From assembly GCA_015179025.1 (NCBI GenBank), contig WHUX01000268.1, positions 1-64,000 of the forward strand: a stretch of DNA of 64,000 nucleotides, in the 5' to 3' direction. Both the position numbers and the translations under genes were made by a program. The stretch's first letter is position 1. The number at the start of each line of letters is the position of its first letter. The notes below the pieces were generated by a model, which was given only the letters and a program-made list of their open reading frames with translations, did no database searches and was not told the origin of the DNA. Below are positions 1-11,302 of this stretch, piece after piece. This DNA comes from Terfezia claveryi. Taxonomy: Eukaryota > Ascomycota > Pezizomycetes > Pezizales > Pezizaceae.

Positions 1-3000
1 GCCTTCTCGACGTCATTGATGGCGCCCCATCTCTTCTGGGGCTATTACCAACTCGCGTGTCTGCCCAGTACCATTGGAGACCATTCAGAGGACCTTCCAA
101 TGTTTGTAACCAAACTAAAATATCCAATTGTGCTTGGAATCCCCTAGCTCAGAATGCATGATGTGTCAGTCACCTTCGGCTCGTACACCTTGCAATTCAA
201 CAGCCATTATTGCAGAAAAAACTATAGAGGTCCAAAATCACCATCACGGGGCTATGCACATTACCACCCCGATAATCCACCCAGCCCAGGTGGTACACCA
301 GCCCACGCACATCAATGCTGCCCACTCCCCGTTACCCCTGTTCCCCCTGTTCCCCTGTTTCCCTGTTCCCCTGTTTCCCCTGTCCCTCTGTCCCCCTAGC
401 GACCCAAAGTCCTCAACATTAGCTTTATCGGGGCAAGGGCTTTCACTTACCTCACCAGGAGCACAAGCTGAAGGCTCATGCCCTGTCCATACATGAGGTG
501 AACCTGGAAATCAATAAGATGCGGCCTAAGGAGGAGTGGAAGGCTATGGTCCTGATGAATATCACAAGTTCATTGATCTGTTCTCGGAAAAAGCACGGAG
601 AAGCTAGCACCCCACCGACCATATGACCATACAATTCCGCTAGTAGAAGGGTAAGACCCCCCCTATGGGCCCTTTTACGGAATGTCCCGAGTGGAATTGG
701 AGGCCCTAAAGAAGTACCTGGAGGAGAACTTGAATAAGAGCTTCATTCGGCACAGCTCTTCCCCGCGGGTGCTCCTGTACTGTTCTGAAGAAATCGGATA
801 GCTCTCTTCGTTGTGTGTTGATTATTGTGGCCTGAACGAGATAACGGTCAAAAACAGGTACCCCCTACCTCTAATCCAGGAGATATTAGCTAGGCTTTCC
901 AAGGCAAAATGGTTCACCAAATTGGACTTGAGAGGGGTGTACAACCTGGTACGGATCGCTGAGGGAGGAAGTGGAAAACTGCCTTCCGGACATGTTATGG
1001 CCACTTCGAGTACAACGTCATACCCTTCGGCTTAACCAATGCCCGGCCTCTTTCTAACACTTTATTAATGACACTCTGCGAGACTTCCTGGATGTGTTCT
1101 GCACGACTTACCTCGACGATATCTTGATCTATTCAGATACTCTGGCAGAGCACAAAATCCATGTCAGGCAAGTCTTGGAGAAGCTGGAGCAGGCTGGGCT
1201 GTACCTTAAGCCTGAAAAATGCGAATTCCAATCCAAGAGGTGAAGTACCTGGGCTTGATCATAACTATGGAAGGTATTAGGATGGACTCCGCCAAAGTTG
1301 CTGCAATCCAAGAGTGGGAAACCCCAGCCAATTTGAAGGATATGCAAGCCTTCCTAGGATTTGCCAACTTCTACTACAATTTATCCTGGATACTCAAGAA
1401 TTGCGGCACCCCTGATAGTCTTGACGAAAACGAAGGCAGAAGCTGGCTCATACCTGACAAAAAGGGCCTTCACTGGAATCCAGAAGCCCAATCCCCTTCC
1501 AGAACCTCAAGGAAGCCTTCTGCTCAGCCCCAATCCTGGCCCATTTTGACCCCGATAGTAAGTGTATCATGGAAACGGACACCTCCGACTATGTCTCCGC
1601 CGGAATCCTGTCCAGTATGTCGATGGAGTCCTCCACCCAGTGGCCTATTTCTCAAAGAAGCATTCCCCAGCTGAGTGCAACTATGAGATCTATGACAAGG
1701 AGCTGATAGCCATCGTGCGAGCATTCGAGGAATGGAGGCCACACCTGGAGTCAGCCAAGGGGATTATCGAAGTACTTTACGACCATAAAAACTTTGAGTA
1801 CTTTACCACCACCAAGCTGCTCAACCGATGGCAGGCCAGGTGGTCGGAATTCCTCTCTCGGTTTAACTTTAAGATCAAGTACCATCCTGAGAAAGCTGGT
1901 GGCAAGCCCGATGCGTTAACCCGAAGATCAGGAGATCTCCCTAAGAGGGAGGATAAAAGGCTAAAATACCAAAATCAGGTGGTATTGAAGCCCGAAAACC
2001 TTGATCTGGCAGCCAATGTCCTCGCTGATGCTGAGGCTAATGCAGACGCCGAGGCTGCCATGGAAGCCGACCTCCGACAACTGGTGAGACGGGCATACGA
2101 GGATGACCCCCTGGCCAAGGGAATTATTGCCACAGTGGATTCTGGCTAGCGCCACCACCCCAAGATCTCCCTAGCCGAGTGTACTGTCCAGGAAGGCCTC
2201 CTCTACCACCTCGAACGGCTGTATATGCCGGAAAGAGAGCTGCACCTTCGATTGATCAAGAAACACCATGACAGCCTGGTTGTAGGTTACCTTGGAGTGG
2301 CCAAAACGTTAGAGCTTCTGGCTAGGGAGTACACATGGATCGACAAATGGAAGGACGTAGAGCGGTACATACGGAACTGCCACATTTGCAAACGTGCTAA
2401 GCCTGTCCGCCACGCCCCGTATGGGACCCTGAAACCTCTGGATATCCCTGATCGGCCGTGGCTGCACTTGACTATAGACTTCGTAACAGGGTTGCCAGAA
2501 GATTCGGGGTTCTATGCCATCTTGATGGTGGTGGATCGGTTGACGAAAATGAGGCATGTTATACCTTGCCGGGATACCTGCTCTGCCCCAGAGTTAGCCA
2601 ATCTTTACCTCAATAATATATTCCGATACCATGGCCTCCCTGAATCGATCGTATCCGACCATGGCCCCTAGTTTACCTCAGAATTCTGGCAAGCCTTCTG
2701 TAAACTTCTAGGGATCAAAGGACATCTATCAACGGCATATCACCCCCAGACGGACGGCCAATCAGAGAGGATGAACGCCATTATAGAGCAATATCTGGGG
2801 GCCTTTGTCAATTACCAGCAGGATAACTGGGTTTCATTGCTGGCCACCTGCGAATTTGCCGTGAACAACTAGTTCTCAGAATCCTCCAAAACCTCCCCTT
2901 TCCTAGCTAATTATAGTTGGCACCCCTGGTTCATGGATGCTCTGGCGCCCCTGCAAAAAGCCCACCCCCCAGCTAAGGAGTTCGCGGTTGGAATCACTAA

Positions 3001-3526
3001 ACTCCATCGTACCCTGAAAGCCGAGCTGGGATATGCGCAAGCCCGGCAAACTGAGTATGCCAACGGATCACAGTTACCAGCCCCCAGATATCAGCCAGGA
3101 GACAAGGTGTGGCTTTCCAGCTGGCACTTCCGAATAGAACGCCTCTCCCGCAAGCTAGATCATAAATTTCTGGGACCCTTTGAGGTATTGGCAGCTGTAG
3201 GAACTCATGCCTATCGATTGAGGTTTCCCAAAGATATCAAACGGCACCCGGTTGTTCATGTCTTCGAGATCGAGCCCGCTGCGGATAACCCCCTCCCAGG
3301 GCAGAAACACCTCCCTCTCCCTCTTGTGGTGATCGAGGGTGAAGAGGAGTGAGAGGTCAAAGAGGTATTGGACTCGAGGAAGAGGTATGGTCATCTGCAA
3401 TACAAGGTTAAATGGTTAGGGGATAAGGAGACTACTTGGCACCCCGCCGAGGACTTGGAGAATGCACAGGATTTGGTCTCCCTGTTCCATCAGTGATACC
3501 CGAGGAAGCCCCATCCAGTTGAGTGA
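1..3526 (+). pseudogene. pol: E1 Pol, broken (protease-RT-RNase H-integrase-chromodomain)
   Basis: The original product processes Gag-Pol, reverse-transcribes the element RNA and integrates the cDNA. Visible pieces are the end of the protease and a Pro-rich linker (about 150-400), RT (about 480-1380), RNase H and the acidic linker (about 1560-2150), and integrase with its zinc finger (C-x2-C near 2375-2400). The catalytic region includes VVDRLTK and TDGQSER, and the chromodomain ends near 3526. At least four single-base frameshifts break RT (near 600, 970, 1050 and 1230). In-frame stops replace residues kept in sister copies: TAG for Gln after SDHGP at 2669, TAG in NNQFS near 2870, and TGA in the WEVEEVLDS motif near 3350. 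It is clearly dead. Confidence 0.9.
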
Positions 3527-3718
3527 TCTCCCCATGTCTAAGTTAGGGTTCTTGTCCTTGTTCTTATTGTTATTGTCTCCGTTATTGCCTGCAACACAGA
3601 TGATAGGTCTTTGTTGTTGTTTGGAGTCAGGATTCTCGTTCTTGCACTTGTTGTTGTTTCCTGTATCGATTTTGCCGGTTGTCATGCCCAAAGCCTCCTT
3701 GTCGCTGGAGCTCCACCC

Positions 3719-3732
3719 TAAAGGAGGGATAG
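3719..3732 (+). promoter_or_regulatory. E1 polypurine tract
   Basis: Purine-rich taaaggagggatag directly abuts the TGTCAC start of the 3' LTR. This is the expected plus-strand primer. Sister copies have aaaggggggatag at the same place (15226-15238, 39564-39576). Confidence 0.8.
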
Positions 3733-4207
3733 TGTCACAACTGCGTGCTTAGTTGTCCTTGTCATCACTTGCGATGCAGGTGATAGGTTATTGCTATCCT
3801 GCTTGGCTCCCAAGATAGGGATCTCGGGAAGCTTATTCCTTTTGTTGCCTTGGCCCGGAATCATGTATATATATAGCCCCTGTCCCTTGTACTGTCGTTG
3901 GATCCCCATCCAACATCTTGTATACCCAATACAGGACCTTGCTTCTCCCAGCGCTTGTGCACCTCCCTTGTGCACATCCTTGTCTTGTACAAACAACTCT
4001 GCAGCACAGCTGCCTCTCTTGACATATGCGGCAACTGCCTCCGCGTGTCTCGTGTTCCTTGCCCTCTGCCTCTCTTGCCTCTTGCCCTTGCCTCCCGCCT
4101 TAGCCTTCCCCTGGTCACATATGTAGCATTCCTACGTGTGTGTTACCCTAGCCTTGCCCTTACCCTGGCGTACCCCTTGGTCGCCTTGTCCCCAGAGCCC
4201 ACGTCAC
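3733..4207 (+). repeat. E1 3' LTR (sub-type a)
   Basis: The LTR runs from TGTCACAACTG to ...CGTCACA, 475 bp. U3 keeps one degenerate copy of the CATCACYTGCGA / GCAGGTGAT palindrome. A tatatata box near 3866 is followed by the GTTGGATC-CCC-ATCCAAC hairpin and the ACACGTAG / CTACGTGT dyad typical of the family. It is shorter than the E2 LTRs (569-574 bp) because the U3 repeats are reduced. Confidence 0.9.
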
Positions 4208-6210
4208 AAATTGCCGTACTTAATGATTTCTTCTCAATACTTCTAGTCGGTATTTTGTATAGGTGTACAAATTGAGAATTAATTAAGTCTCTTCCCTTTG
4301 TTAGGAGATCAATTAAAGCTAGTGTAGGGTGTTCGTTAGCTTTAACGAATACCTTGCTAAAATCTGGTACCTGTTTTGACAAGAGTCGTCCCTTGATTTT
4401 ATCCTTGTTGTTTTTATTCTTAGTGGCTATCGGTAGAGCTAAATCTTGTACAGCTGTACGCATGGGTACTTTATTTTGTCATTTCCTACAGTCCTTGTAG
4501 GAGTGTCCAGGGTTCCAACACCATAGACATTTCTTGTCTCTAATTAATTGCATTTTTATCTTCTGATCCAATTTTTTTGTGATAGTGTCCCAATCTGAGT
4601 CCTTCTGTTTTTCTGTATTGGGTTTGGTGTTGGGATTGCTGCTAGGATTAAATCCTGTTTTTTGTCATTGATTCTGGTCCCTGCATGGACTGTGACTCCG
4701 ATTTTCATTTCGAGGGTGTTGCCGTCGTGATATATTTGTTGTAGGTAGTAGTGCAATATCTTTTTAGAAGCTTCATATGACTCCGCTTGATGCATAAGCT
4801 GATCATATGACCATTCTTCTTTGATTAAAGGAATTAATGTAGCTGATATATATAGTAGCAGGTGATTAAGAAACTTTCTTCTTTTTACTTCCTACGATAT
4901 TGATTGTTTGCCATCCTTGTCAATCAATTTGATTTGCATTTCAGTAAGCTAGTTGGCGAACTGTTTAATTCCCATGTGACGTAAGTCCTTGTATGGTATG
5001 GCTGTCTCCCATCGTTTCTCCAAAATGTCCTTACTAGTAGAGAGTATCAGAAAATCCCTTAGTGCTAGTATAAATTTAAAGAATGTCGCAATCTTTCCTT
5101 TTTCTCTTAGAAATTGATTATAAGTAGTGAGCGCACTTCCTTCCATTCTAAATCCAACAATTTCTAAAGCTGAAGCGCCTTCCAAATCTATTCCTTTGAT
5201 AACAAACCAACGTTGCATTGCTGTGGCCTAAGAGTCAACATATTGTGAGTCTTGCCATTTTTTGTCTTCTCCTGTTATTTTTTCTAATAGATCAATCTTT
5301 ATTCCTTTTAAAGCATTCTTTACCTCATAGTTACCTGTTGTAACCATTCCTGTTATAGATTCCCATTGCTGGTATTCAACTGATTTTCCTCGTTTGGGTT
5401 TTCTTCTAAGAGTTTGACTTGCAACTGACGATGCCTTATCAAAGTCCGAGCTATCATCTCCGCTATCATCGGGTCTCGTCTTCCTCCTTGCCTTTTCTGC
5501 TTCTGTTGGTCTAGTCCTGTATCTAGATCATCATCATCTTCTGGTAATTCTATATCTTCTGGTGGTTGGTCTTTGTCGTCTGGTTCTTTAGCTGACCCAG
5601 TCCTCCTTTCTGATATCTGAGGTGCTAGACCTTTGCCTTTCGATTGATCTTTTGGTGTTCTCAGGAATGCTTCTGGAAGTTCTTTGCTAGGATTGAAAAA
5701 ATCCTCCGTGGTATGTGCTGATTCTTCTAGATAAGTGCCACTCATCATGAATGCCATTATTTATTCCCAGTTATTTATTACCTAATTCAGTTTTCTTAAA
5801 AGTGGAACAACAGGTTTCTTTAATTCCTTACTTAAAAATGCGTTCATTTCTAAGTCTTCTTCTTTGAATGGGTAAGGTGTTAGCCATAAATAGTGTTTTG
5901 CTATAGCTTCCATTAAGAGTCGAGTATCATCTGGATGATACTGTTGGGCATGTCCCATTGAGCGAGTATATTTTAAAATCTCCTCAATTGTTTGAAGATG
6001 TCTGTCCCAAAATTCTTCTAGTATGAGAGGTAAAGCCATACTAAAATATAGTTTGGTTCTTGCTCCACCTAGTTCTCCTAATTCTATATCCATGGGCAGA
6101 TTTATTTCCCCTTCCGTGTTAGGAACTACAAATCTAGTCTTTCTGGGAGTTTCTTCTACTAATTTCTTAATATCTTCGAGTAACATAGTTAACCGTCTCG
6201 ACCTCTTAGT
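4208..6210 (-). pseudogene. gag: E8 Gag-protease, broken
   Basis: This is the minus-strand Gag of family c. In order it has a basic N-terminus, a helical capsid-like region (about 6180-5780), a Glu/Asp-rich linker (LPEDDDDLD near 5530), a second helical region (about 5220-4800), a CCHC knuckle C-x2-C-x4-H-x4-C (about 4488-4530) and the start of the protease-like domain (about 4350-4208). Nonsense codons replace residues intact in E5: TAG for Trp after KLN at 5782 and TAA for Glu near 5760. A frameshift lies near 5470, where DPDDSGDDSS becomes DPMIAEMIAR. Its translation start lies across E2 at 40179. Confidence 0.85.
6206..6210. repeat. E2 target-site duplication, left copy (TTAGT)
   Basis: ttagt precedes the E2 5' LTR and is repeated exactly at 40151-40155 after the 3' LTR. 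Joining 6210 to 40156 restores the KKT codons of E8 gag that are intact in E5 near 37708-37720. Confidence 0.95.
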
Positions 6211-6779
6211 TGTCACAACCGTGTGCTCAGTTGCCCTTGCCATCACCTGTGATCGCAGGTGATGGGTCATTGCCATTGTTGTCTTTGTCATCACCTGTGA
6301 TCGCAGGTAATGAGTTACTATTATTGCTGCCCTCGGCATCACCTGCGATGCAGGTGATGGGTTATTGTTATGTTACCTTGCTTGGCTTCCGAGATAGGGA
6401 TCTTGGGAAGCTAATTTCCCCCATTACCCTGACAGAATTATGTATATATAGACCCTGTTCCTCGTACTGTGTTGGATCCCTATCCAATATCTTGTATATC
6501 CAATACAGGACCTTACCTCTCCCAGCACTTGTGCACCTCCCTTGTGCACCCCCTTGTCTCGTGAACCGCTCTGCAGCACAGCTGCCTCCCTCTGACACAC
6601 GTGGCAACTGCCTCCATGTGTCTCATGCCCTTGCTCTCTGCCTCTCTCACCCTCGCCCTTGCCCCCGTCCTAGCCTTTTCCCCTAGTCACACACCTAGTG
6701 TTCCTACATGTGTGTCACCCTAGCCTTGCCCTTGCCCGGCGTACCCCTTGGTCGCCTTGTCCCCAGAGCCGTCGTTACA
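6211..6779 (+). repeat. E2 5' LTR (sub-type a)
   Basis: 569 bp, TGTCACAACCG...GTCGTTACA. U3 holds three roughly 49-bp tandem units, each centred on a CATCACCTG / CAGGTGATG palindrome (6242, 6291 and 6340). A tatatata box near 6443 is followed by the R-region hairpin near 6471-6488. Confidence 0.92.
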
Positions 6780-6781
6780 CT

Positions 6782-6790
6782 ACATTGGAT
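6782..6790 (+). promoter_or_regulatory. E2 candidate self-priming site
   Basis: ACATTGGAT lies 2 nt after the 5' LTR and is complementary (8 of 9) to ATCCAATAT in the R region at 6482-6490. No tRNA-type TGG primer site directly adjoins the LTR. Confidence 0.5.
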
Positions 6791-6814
6791 CACTCTGATC
6801 AACCGGTATGCTCA

Positions 6815-8030
6815 ATGGCTGCCTAAGACACCACTCCACGCTCACAGCCAGATTTGAGCCTGGCAAGCTCTACCCATTCCATGAACCAGGCCGATTTCGG
6901 CATCTATCGTCAGACCATTATTGATATATTCCTGGCGGCGGATGCCTTAGGCCAACGACTGGAATTAGCATATATGAAGGCCAACTAAAACAGACCAGAA
7001 CCAATGACGAGGTCACGATACTCACCGAAGACCTCCTCTCCTACCAGGCTGACCTCGCAACTGCCCAGAACAACTTGATCAATGAAAGAAGGACTATCCA
7101 GAGTCTGAATAGAGCCCTGGACACAATCCAAGTAGCCCCAGCACCCCAAACACTACAGGCACCCAAGACCCAGGATCTCCCTACTCCGCCAAAGTTCAAT
7201 AGCGATAGGACTCGCCTGAAAGCCTGGAAAAATTCCATCAAAATCAAACTAACTGTGGATGCTGTAAAATTCCCTACCATTCAGCACTGATTAGCTTATG
7301 TATACGGCCTATTGGAGGGCAGAGCTTTGGACCAGGTCCAACCCTATGTGCTCAATGACTGCTTCAACCTCCCTGATGTTGCTACTCTGCTCACAATCCT
7401 CGACCATGCCTTCGGAGACCCAGACCTCATGGGTACGGCAACTCGTGCTCTCCGAGTACTAAAACAGAAGGGCCATGACCTCTCAACATACGTGGCAGAA
7501 TTCTCAAGGTTGGCAGCAGAGGTGGAGTGGAATAATCGGGTGAAGCTGGAACAGTTTGAGGAAGGCCTCAATATTGAGCTCAAACAGGCCCTCCTCCAAT
7601 CTCCAGATGTTAAAACCCTGGATGAATTCATTGATCAGGCATTCAAGATGGAGCAAAAGATGGCTAGGTTGAGAGTCCAGGTCAGCGCCCCAGTACTTAT
7701 CGGCCTCCTGTTAAAGCCCAGCACCCCTAGCAACAAACTCGACCCCAGAACCCTAGCCCTCAGACCCAAGCTACAGCCAATAAGCCAGCCCACCCATCTC
7801 TGGTGGCGGGCAGCACCACCCCCATGGATTTATCATCTGGAAGGCCTCGCCTGACACAAGAAGAGAGGGAACGTCGCCGCAACAATGGGTTGTGTATTGC
7901 CTGTGGGAAAGGGGACCACTTCATCGTGGCATGTCCCCTCCGTAAAAACCGCTCGATGGCCGCCCACGCCATCTCCGAATCTAGGATCGAAGAGGTGGAT
8001 GAGTCGGGAAAAGCCCTGTCTCTTGCATAG
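6815..8030 (+). pseudogene. gag: E2 Gag, broken
   Basis: This is the structural Gag of family a/b. The start ATG is 35 bp after the LTR and matches the E4 start. Codon 4 is TAA where E4 has CAA (a C-to-T change), and further frameshifts lie before 7075 and near 7800. Long readable blocks are 7075-7290, 7312-7854 (helical capsid) and 7803-8030. The last has the CCHC knuckle (CIACGKGDHFIVAC, about 7890-7935) followed by a basic stretch. The TAG stop at 8028-8030 lies inside the predicted frameshift hairpin. Confidence 0.88.
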
Positions 8031-8051
8031 TCACTGACACTAGCAAGGGAC
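8006..8051 (+). promoter_or_regulatory. E2 gag-pol -1 frameshift signal
   Basis: Slippery heptamer GGGAAAA (8006-8012, zero frame TCG GGA AAA), 5-nt spacer GCCCT, then stem GTCTCTTGC (8018-8026) pairing with GCAAGGGAC (8043-8051). One stem position is a G-U wobble after a C-to-T change. Pol lies in the -1 frame. Confidence 0.7.
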
Positions 8052-9549
8052 CTGCATTAAGTCACCTGTCTTTGTCATCTTTTTCTGTTCCTTCTATGTC
8101 TGTTGATGAGTCTCACCTATTTGGTGAGCATTTTGTTGTACCTATCATGATATCTTTCAATGGTAAAACACTCGTCACATCAGCTCTTATAGACTGTGGA
8201 GCCTCAGGAATTGCCTTCATCGACCAGACCTTTGTCAGTAAGCATGCCATACCCACCTCTAAGCTCAAAACCCCCTGCCTCCTCAATATCATTGATGGCC
8301 AACCTATCTCTTCTGGAGCTATCACCGATATCGCATGTACTCCTGCCCAGATTAGGGACCACTCCAAAAGCCTCCCTATGTTTGTTACAAAGCTTAAGTA
8401 CCCAATTGTCCTCGGAATCCTATGGCTTAGAATGCATGATGTATCAGTCAGCTTTGGCTCTTATACTCTATAGTTTAATAGCCCTTACTGCAAAAACCAC
8501 TGCGGAAATCCAAAAGCCACTACCACTGAATTATGTGCATTACCACCCCCTATTATCCACCCGTCCCAGGTGGTGAATTCGATGGAACACCTTGATGCCA
8601 CTGTCCCCTCCGTTCCCCCTGTTCCCCCTATTCCCCCTGTTTTGTCGCGCCTAAAACCCCTGAATGTGAGCTTTATCGGAGCAGGGGCCTTCACTTACCT
8701 CACTAGAAGGTACAAGCTGAAGGCACATGCCCTGTCTATACATGAGGTGAACCTGAATATCAATAAAATGAGGTCCAAGGAGGAGTGGAAGTCTATAGTT
8801 CCGGACGAATACCACGAATTCATCGACCTGTTCTCAGAAAAGGCCGCGAAGAAGCTCGCACTATACCGACCATATGACCACACTATCCCACTGATAGAGG
8901 GTAAAACCCCCCCCTATAGGCCTCTCTACGGAATATCTCAGGTGGAGCTGGAAGCCTTGAAGAAGTACTTGGAAGAAAACCTCAACAAGAGCTTCATCCG
9001 CCACAGCTCCTTACCAGCGGGTGCTCCAGTGCTTTTTGTGAAGAAATCGGATAGCTCTCTCCGGTTGTGTGTCGATTACCGGGGCCTAAACGAGATAACG
9101 GTCAAAAACAGGTACCCCCTACCCCTAATTCAGGAGACATTAGCCAGGCTCTCCAAGGCCAAATAGTTCACCAAACTGTATTTGAGAGGGGCTTACAACC
9201 TAGTACGGATCGCCGAGGGGGAGGAGTGGAAAACTGCCTTCCGAACACGATATGGCCATTTTGAGTATAATGTGATGCCTTTTGGCCTAACCAATGCCCC
9301 TGCCTCCTTCCAGCACTTCATCAATAATACCTTGCGGGACTTCCTTGATGTGTTCTGTACAGCTTACCTGGACGATATCCTCATATACTCGGACTCCCTA
9401 GCAGAATACAAAGTCCATGTGAGGCAGGTGCTAGAGAAGCTAGAGAAGGCAGGATTATACCTGAAACCAGAGAAATGCGAGTTCCATATGCAGGAGGTCA
9501 AGTATCTGTAGTTAATCATCACTACAGAAGGTATCAGGATGGACCCCGC
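8031..9549 (+). pseudogene. pol: E2 Pol part 1 (protease-RT), broken and interrupted by E3
   Basis: The aspartic protease block is 8072-8470, with active-site motif ALIDCGASG (Asp-Cys-Gly) and the second hairpin YPIVLGILWL. A Pro-rich linker (about 8580-8650) is followed by RT, including the [17 protein letters not shown] and YLDDILIYS motifs (about 9367-9395). Stops include TAG for Gln at about 8471 and TAG for Trp in AKWFT at about 9164. Another stop is TAG after KYL at about 9509. The frame stops at 9549 where E3 begins; the RT end resumes at 21919. Confidence 0.9.
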
Positions 9550-10114
9550 TGTAACAACCGTGTGTTCAGTTGTCATCACCTGCGATTGCAGGTGACAGGT
9601 CATTGCCATTGTTGTCTTTGTCATCACCTGCGATCGCAGGTGATGGATTATTGTTATCATTACCTTGCTTGGCTTCCGAGATAGGGAAGCTAATTTCCCC
9701 CATTGCCCTGGCCTGGTTATGTATATATAAAGCCTGTCCCTCATACTGTCGTTGGATCCCCATCCAACGTCTTGTATACCCAATACAGGACCTTGCTTCC
9801 CCCAGCGCTTGTGCACCTCCCTTGTGCACATCCTTGTCTCGAACAAACAACTCTGTAGTACAGCTGCCTCCCTTGACACACACGGCAACTACCTCTGCAT
9901 GTCTTATGTCCCTTGCCCTCTGCCTCTCTCTGCCTCTTGCCTCTTGCCCTTGCCCCATCTCAGCCTCTCCCGAGTTACACACGTAGCGTTCCTACGTGTG
10001 TCTTACCCTAGCCTTTCCCCCGATCACATATGTAGCGCTCCTACGTGTGCGATTGGCCCTTGCCACTTCCCTGGCGTACCCCTTAGTCGCCTTGTCCCCA
10101 GAGCCCTCGTTACA
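9550..10114 (+). repeat. E3 5' LTR (sub-type a)
   Basis: 565 bp, TGTAACAACCG...CTCGTTACA. U3 contains two palindrome units, an imperfect one near 9575-9598 and a perfect 24-bp palindrome at 9622-9645 (arms CATCACCTGCGA / TCGCAGGTGATG). A tatatata box near 9722, the GTTGGATC-CCC-ATCCAAC hairpin near 9750-9768 and two CACGTAG / CTACGTG dyads follow. Confidence 0.92.
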
Positions 10115-10116
10115 CT

Positions 10117-10125
10117 ACGTTGGAT
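10117..10125 (+). promoter_or_regulatory. E3 candidate self-priming site
   Basis: ACGTTGGAT, 2 nt downstream of the 5' LTR, is a perfect 9-nt complement of ATCCAACGT in R at 9762-9770. That position is about 40 nt after the TATA box, close to an expected RNA 5' end. Confidence 0.55.
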
Positions 10126-10145
10126 CTTTCAGACCAACCGGTACG

Positions 10146-11281
10146 ATGTCCGCGAAAATTACACTACCCACCGATAGATTCGCAGCCTGAAGGGCGACTC
10201 TGATCCTATTAGACCCGGCAGAACTATCAACATACCGACGAACTGTGATCGAGATCTTCACAGACACCTATGCCATCAGCGAACAACAAGGAGCGGACCT
10301 CCAGAAAGCCGAAAGGCGAATCCGAGAAGCTGAAGACGAAATAACCCTCCTCCGAGAAGATGCAGCAGAGGACAGGATAACCATCCGGAGATTGACTCCC
10401 GCTTTAGACCTGTCCGATGGTCCAAAGAACCAGAAAACACAAGACCTACCAACTCCGCCCAAGTTTAATGGGGACCGGGGCCAGTTACGAGCATGGAAAA
10501 ACTCTGTGCAAATAAAACTCTCTTGGAACTCGGCGAAGTTCCCCACAGTTCACCACCAGCTCTCATACGTCTATGGCCTACTGGAGGGTAAAGCTATGGA
10601 CCAGGTATAGCCCTTCGTCAAGGCAACGGGAATTGATCTGGTAGATATCCCGGCACTAATGGCAATCCTGGACCGAGCCTTCGGGGACCCTGACCCTAAA
10701 GGAACGCCAGCAGGGCCCTGCGAGAGCTCATGCAAAAACACAACGAACTGTCAGCCTATGTCGCTGAGTTCTCTAGGCTAGCAGCAGAGCTCAATTGGAA
10801 TGACGAAGCCAAGCTCGATCAGTTCAAAGATGGGCTTACCTTCGAGCTGAAAAAGGCTCTGGTTTACTGCCCACCAACCAAGACCCTGGAGGAACTTATT
10901 GAACAAGCTAGCTGGGTGGAACAACAGACAGCAGCACTCAGAGCCCCCCAAAAGACACTCCCGACCTCGACTCCCCGTACCCCATTCCCGACAGTACGCA
11001 CCCAACAACAACAACAACCCACACCAGTCAACAAGCCTGCGCACCCCTCCTTAGTAGCGGGTGGGGCTACCCCCATGGACCTGTCAGCAGGTAGGCCATG
11101 GTTAACCCAGGAGGAGAGAGATCGCCGCCGAATGAACGGGTTGTGCATTGCGTATGGAAAAGGGGACCACTTTATTGCGGCATGTCCCCTCCAAAAAAAT
11201 CGCTCCCTGGCCGCTCATGCCATCTCGGAAGCCCAGATCAAGGAGGTTGATGAGGCGGGAAAAGCCCTGTCCCTTGCCTAG
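10146..11281 (+). pseudogene. gag: E3 Gag, broken
   Basis: The ATG lies 31 bp after the LTR and gives the same N-terminus as E6 Gag. Breaks are TGA for Trp near 10188 (TGG in E6), TAG for Gln in DQVQPF near 10609, and a one-base deletion near 10706 (ggaacgcc against ggaaccgcc in E6). Residual blocks are a coiled-coil-like N-terminal region (10245-10420), capsid (about 10450-10900), a Thr/Pro/Gln linker, and a zinc knuckle with its second Cys changed to Tyr (CIAYGKGDHF, about 11140-11170). The stop is TAG at 11279-11281. Confidence 0.88.
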
Positions 11282-11302
11282 TTACTGACACGAGCAAGGG
11301 AC
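11257..11302 (+). promoter_or_regulatory. E3 gag-pol -1 frameshift signal
   Basis: GGGAAAA at 11257-11263, spacer GCCCT, perfect 9-bp stem GTCCCTTGC (11269-11277) with GCAAGGGAC (11294-11302), and a 16-nt loop that contains the gag stop codon. Confidence 0.72.

Larger units (their letters stand above)
1..4207 (+). mobile_element. Ty3/gypsy family a/b copy E1, left end outside window
   Basis: This is the right part of a chromodomain gypsy element: protease remnant, RT, RNase H, integrase, chromodomain, polypurine tract and 3' LTR, in that order on the + strand. The 5' LTR and gag lie left of the window. It ends at 4207, where the sequence switches at once to minus-strand gag-protease of element E8 (compare the uninterrupted family copy near 29470). 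E1 therefore inserted into E8. The right flank reads aattg, the expected 5-bp TSD, but its left partner is not visible. Confidence 0.9.

Noticed and set aside
9570..9986. Open frames of 100-170 codons in both strands of the LTRs (also near 3791-4126, 6210-6686, 15259-15696, 21454-21789, 30154-30430, 35561-36226)
   Set aside because: They come from the pyrimidine-rich LTR (Pro/Leu/Ser-rich on one strand, Arg/Gly on the other), recur in every LTR with shifting stops, and match no family.
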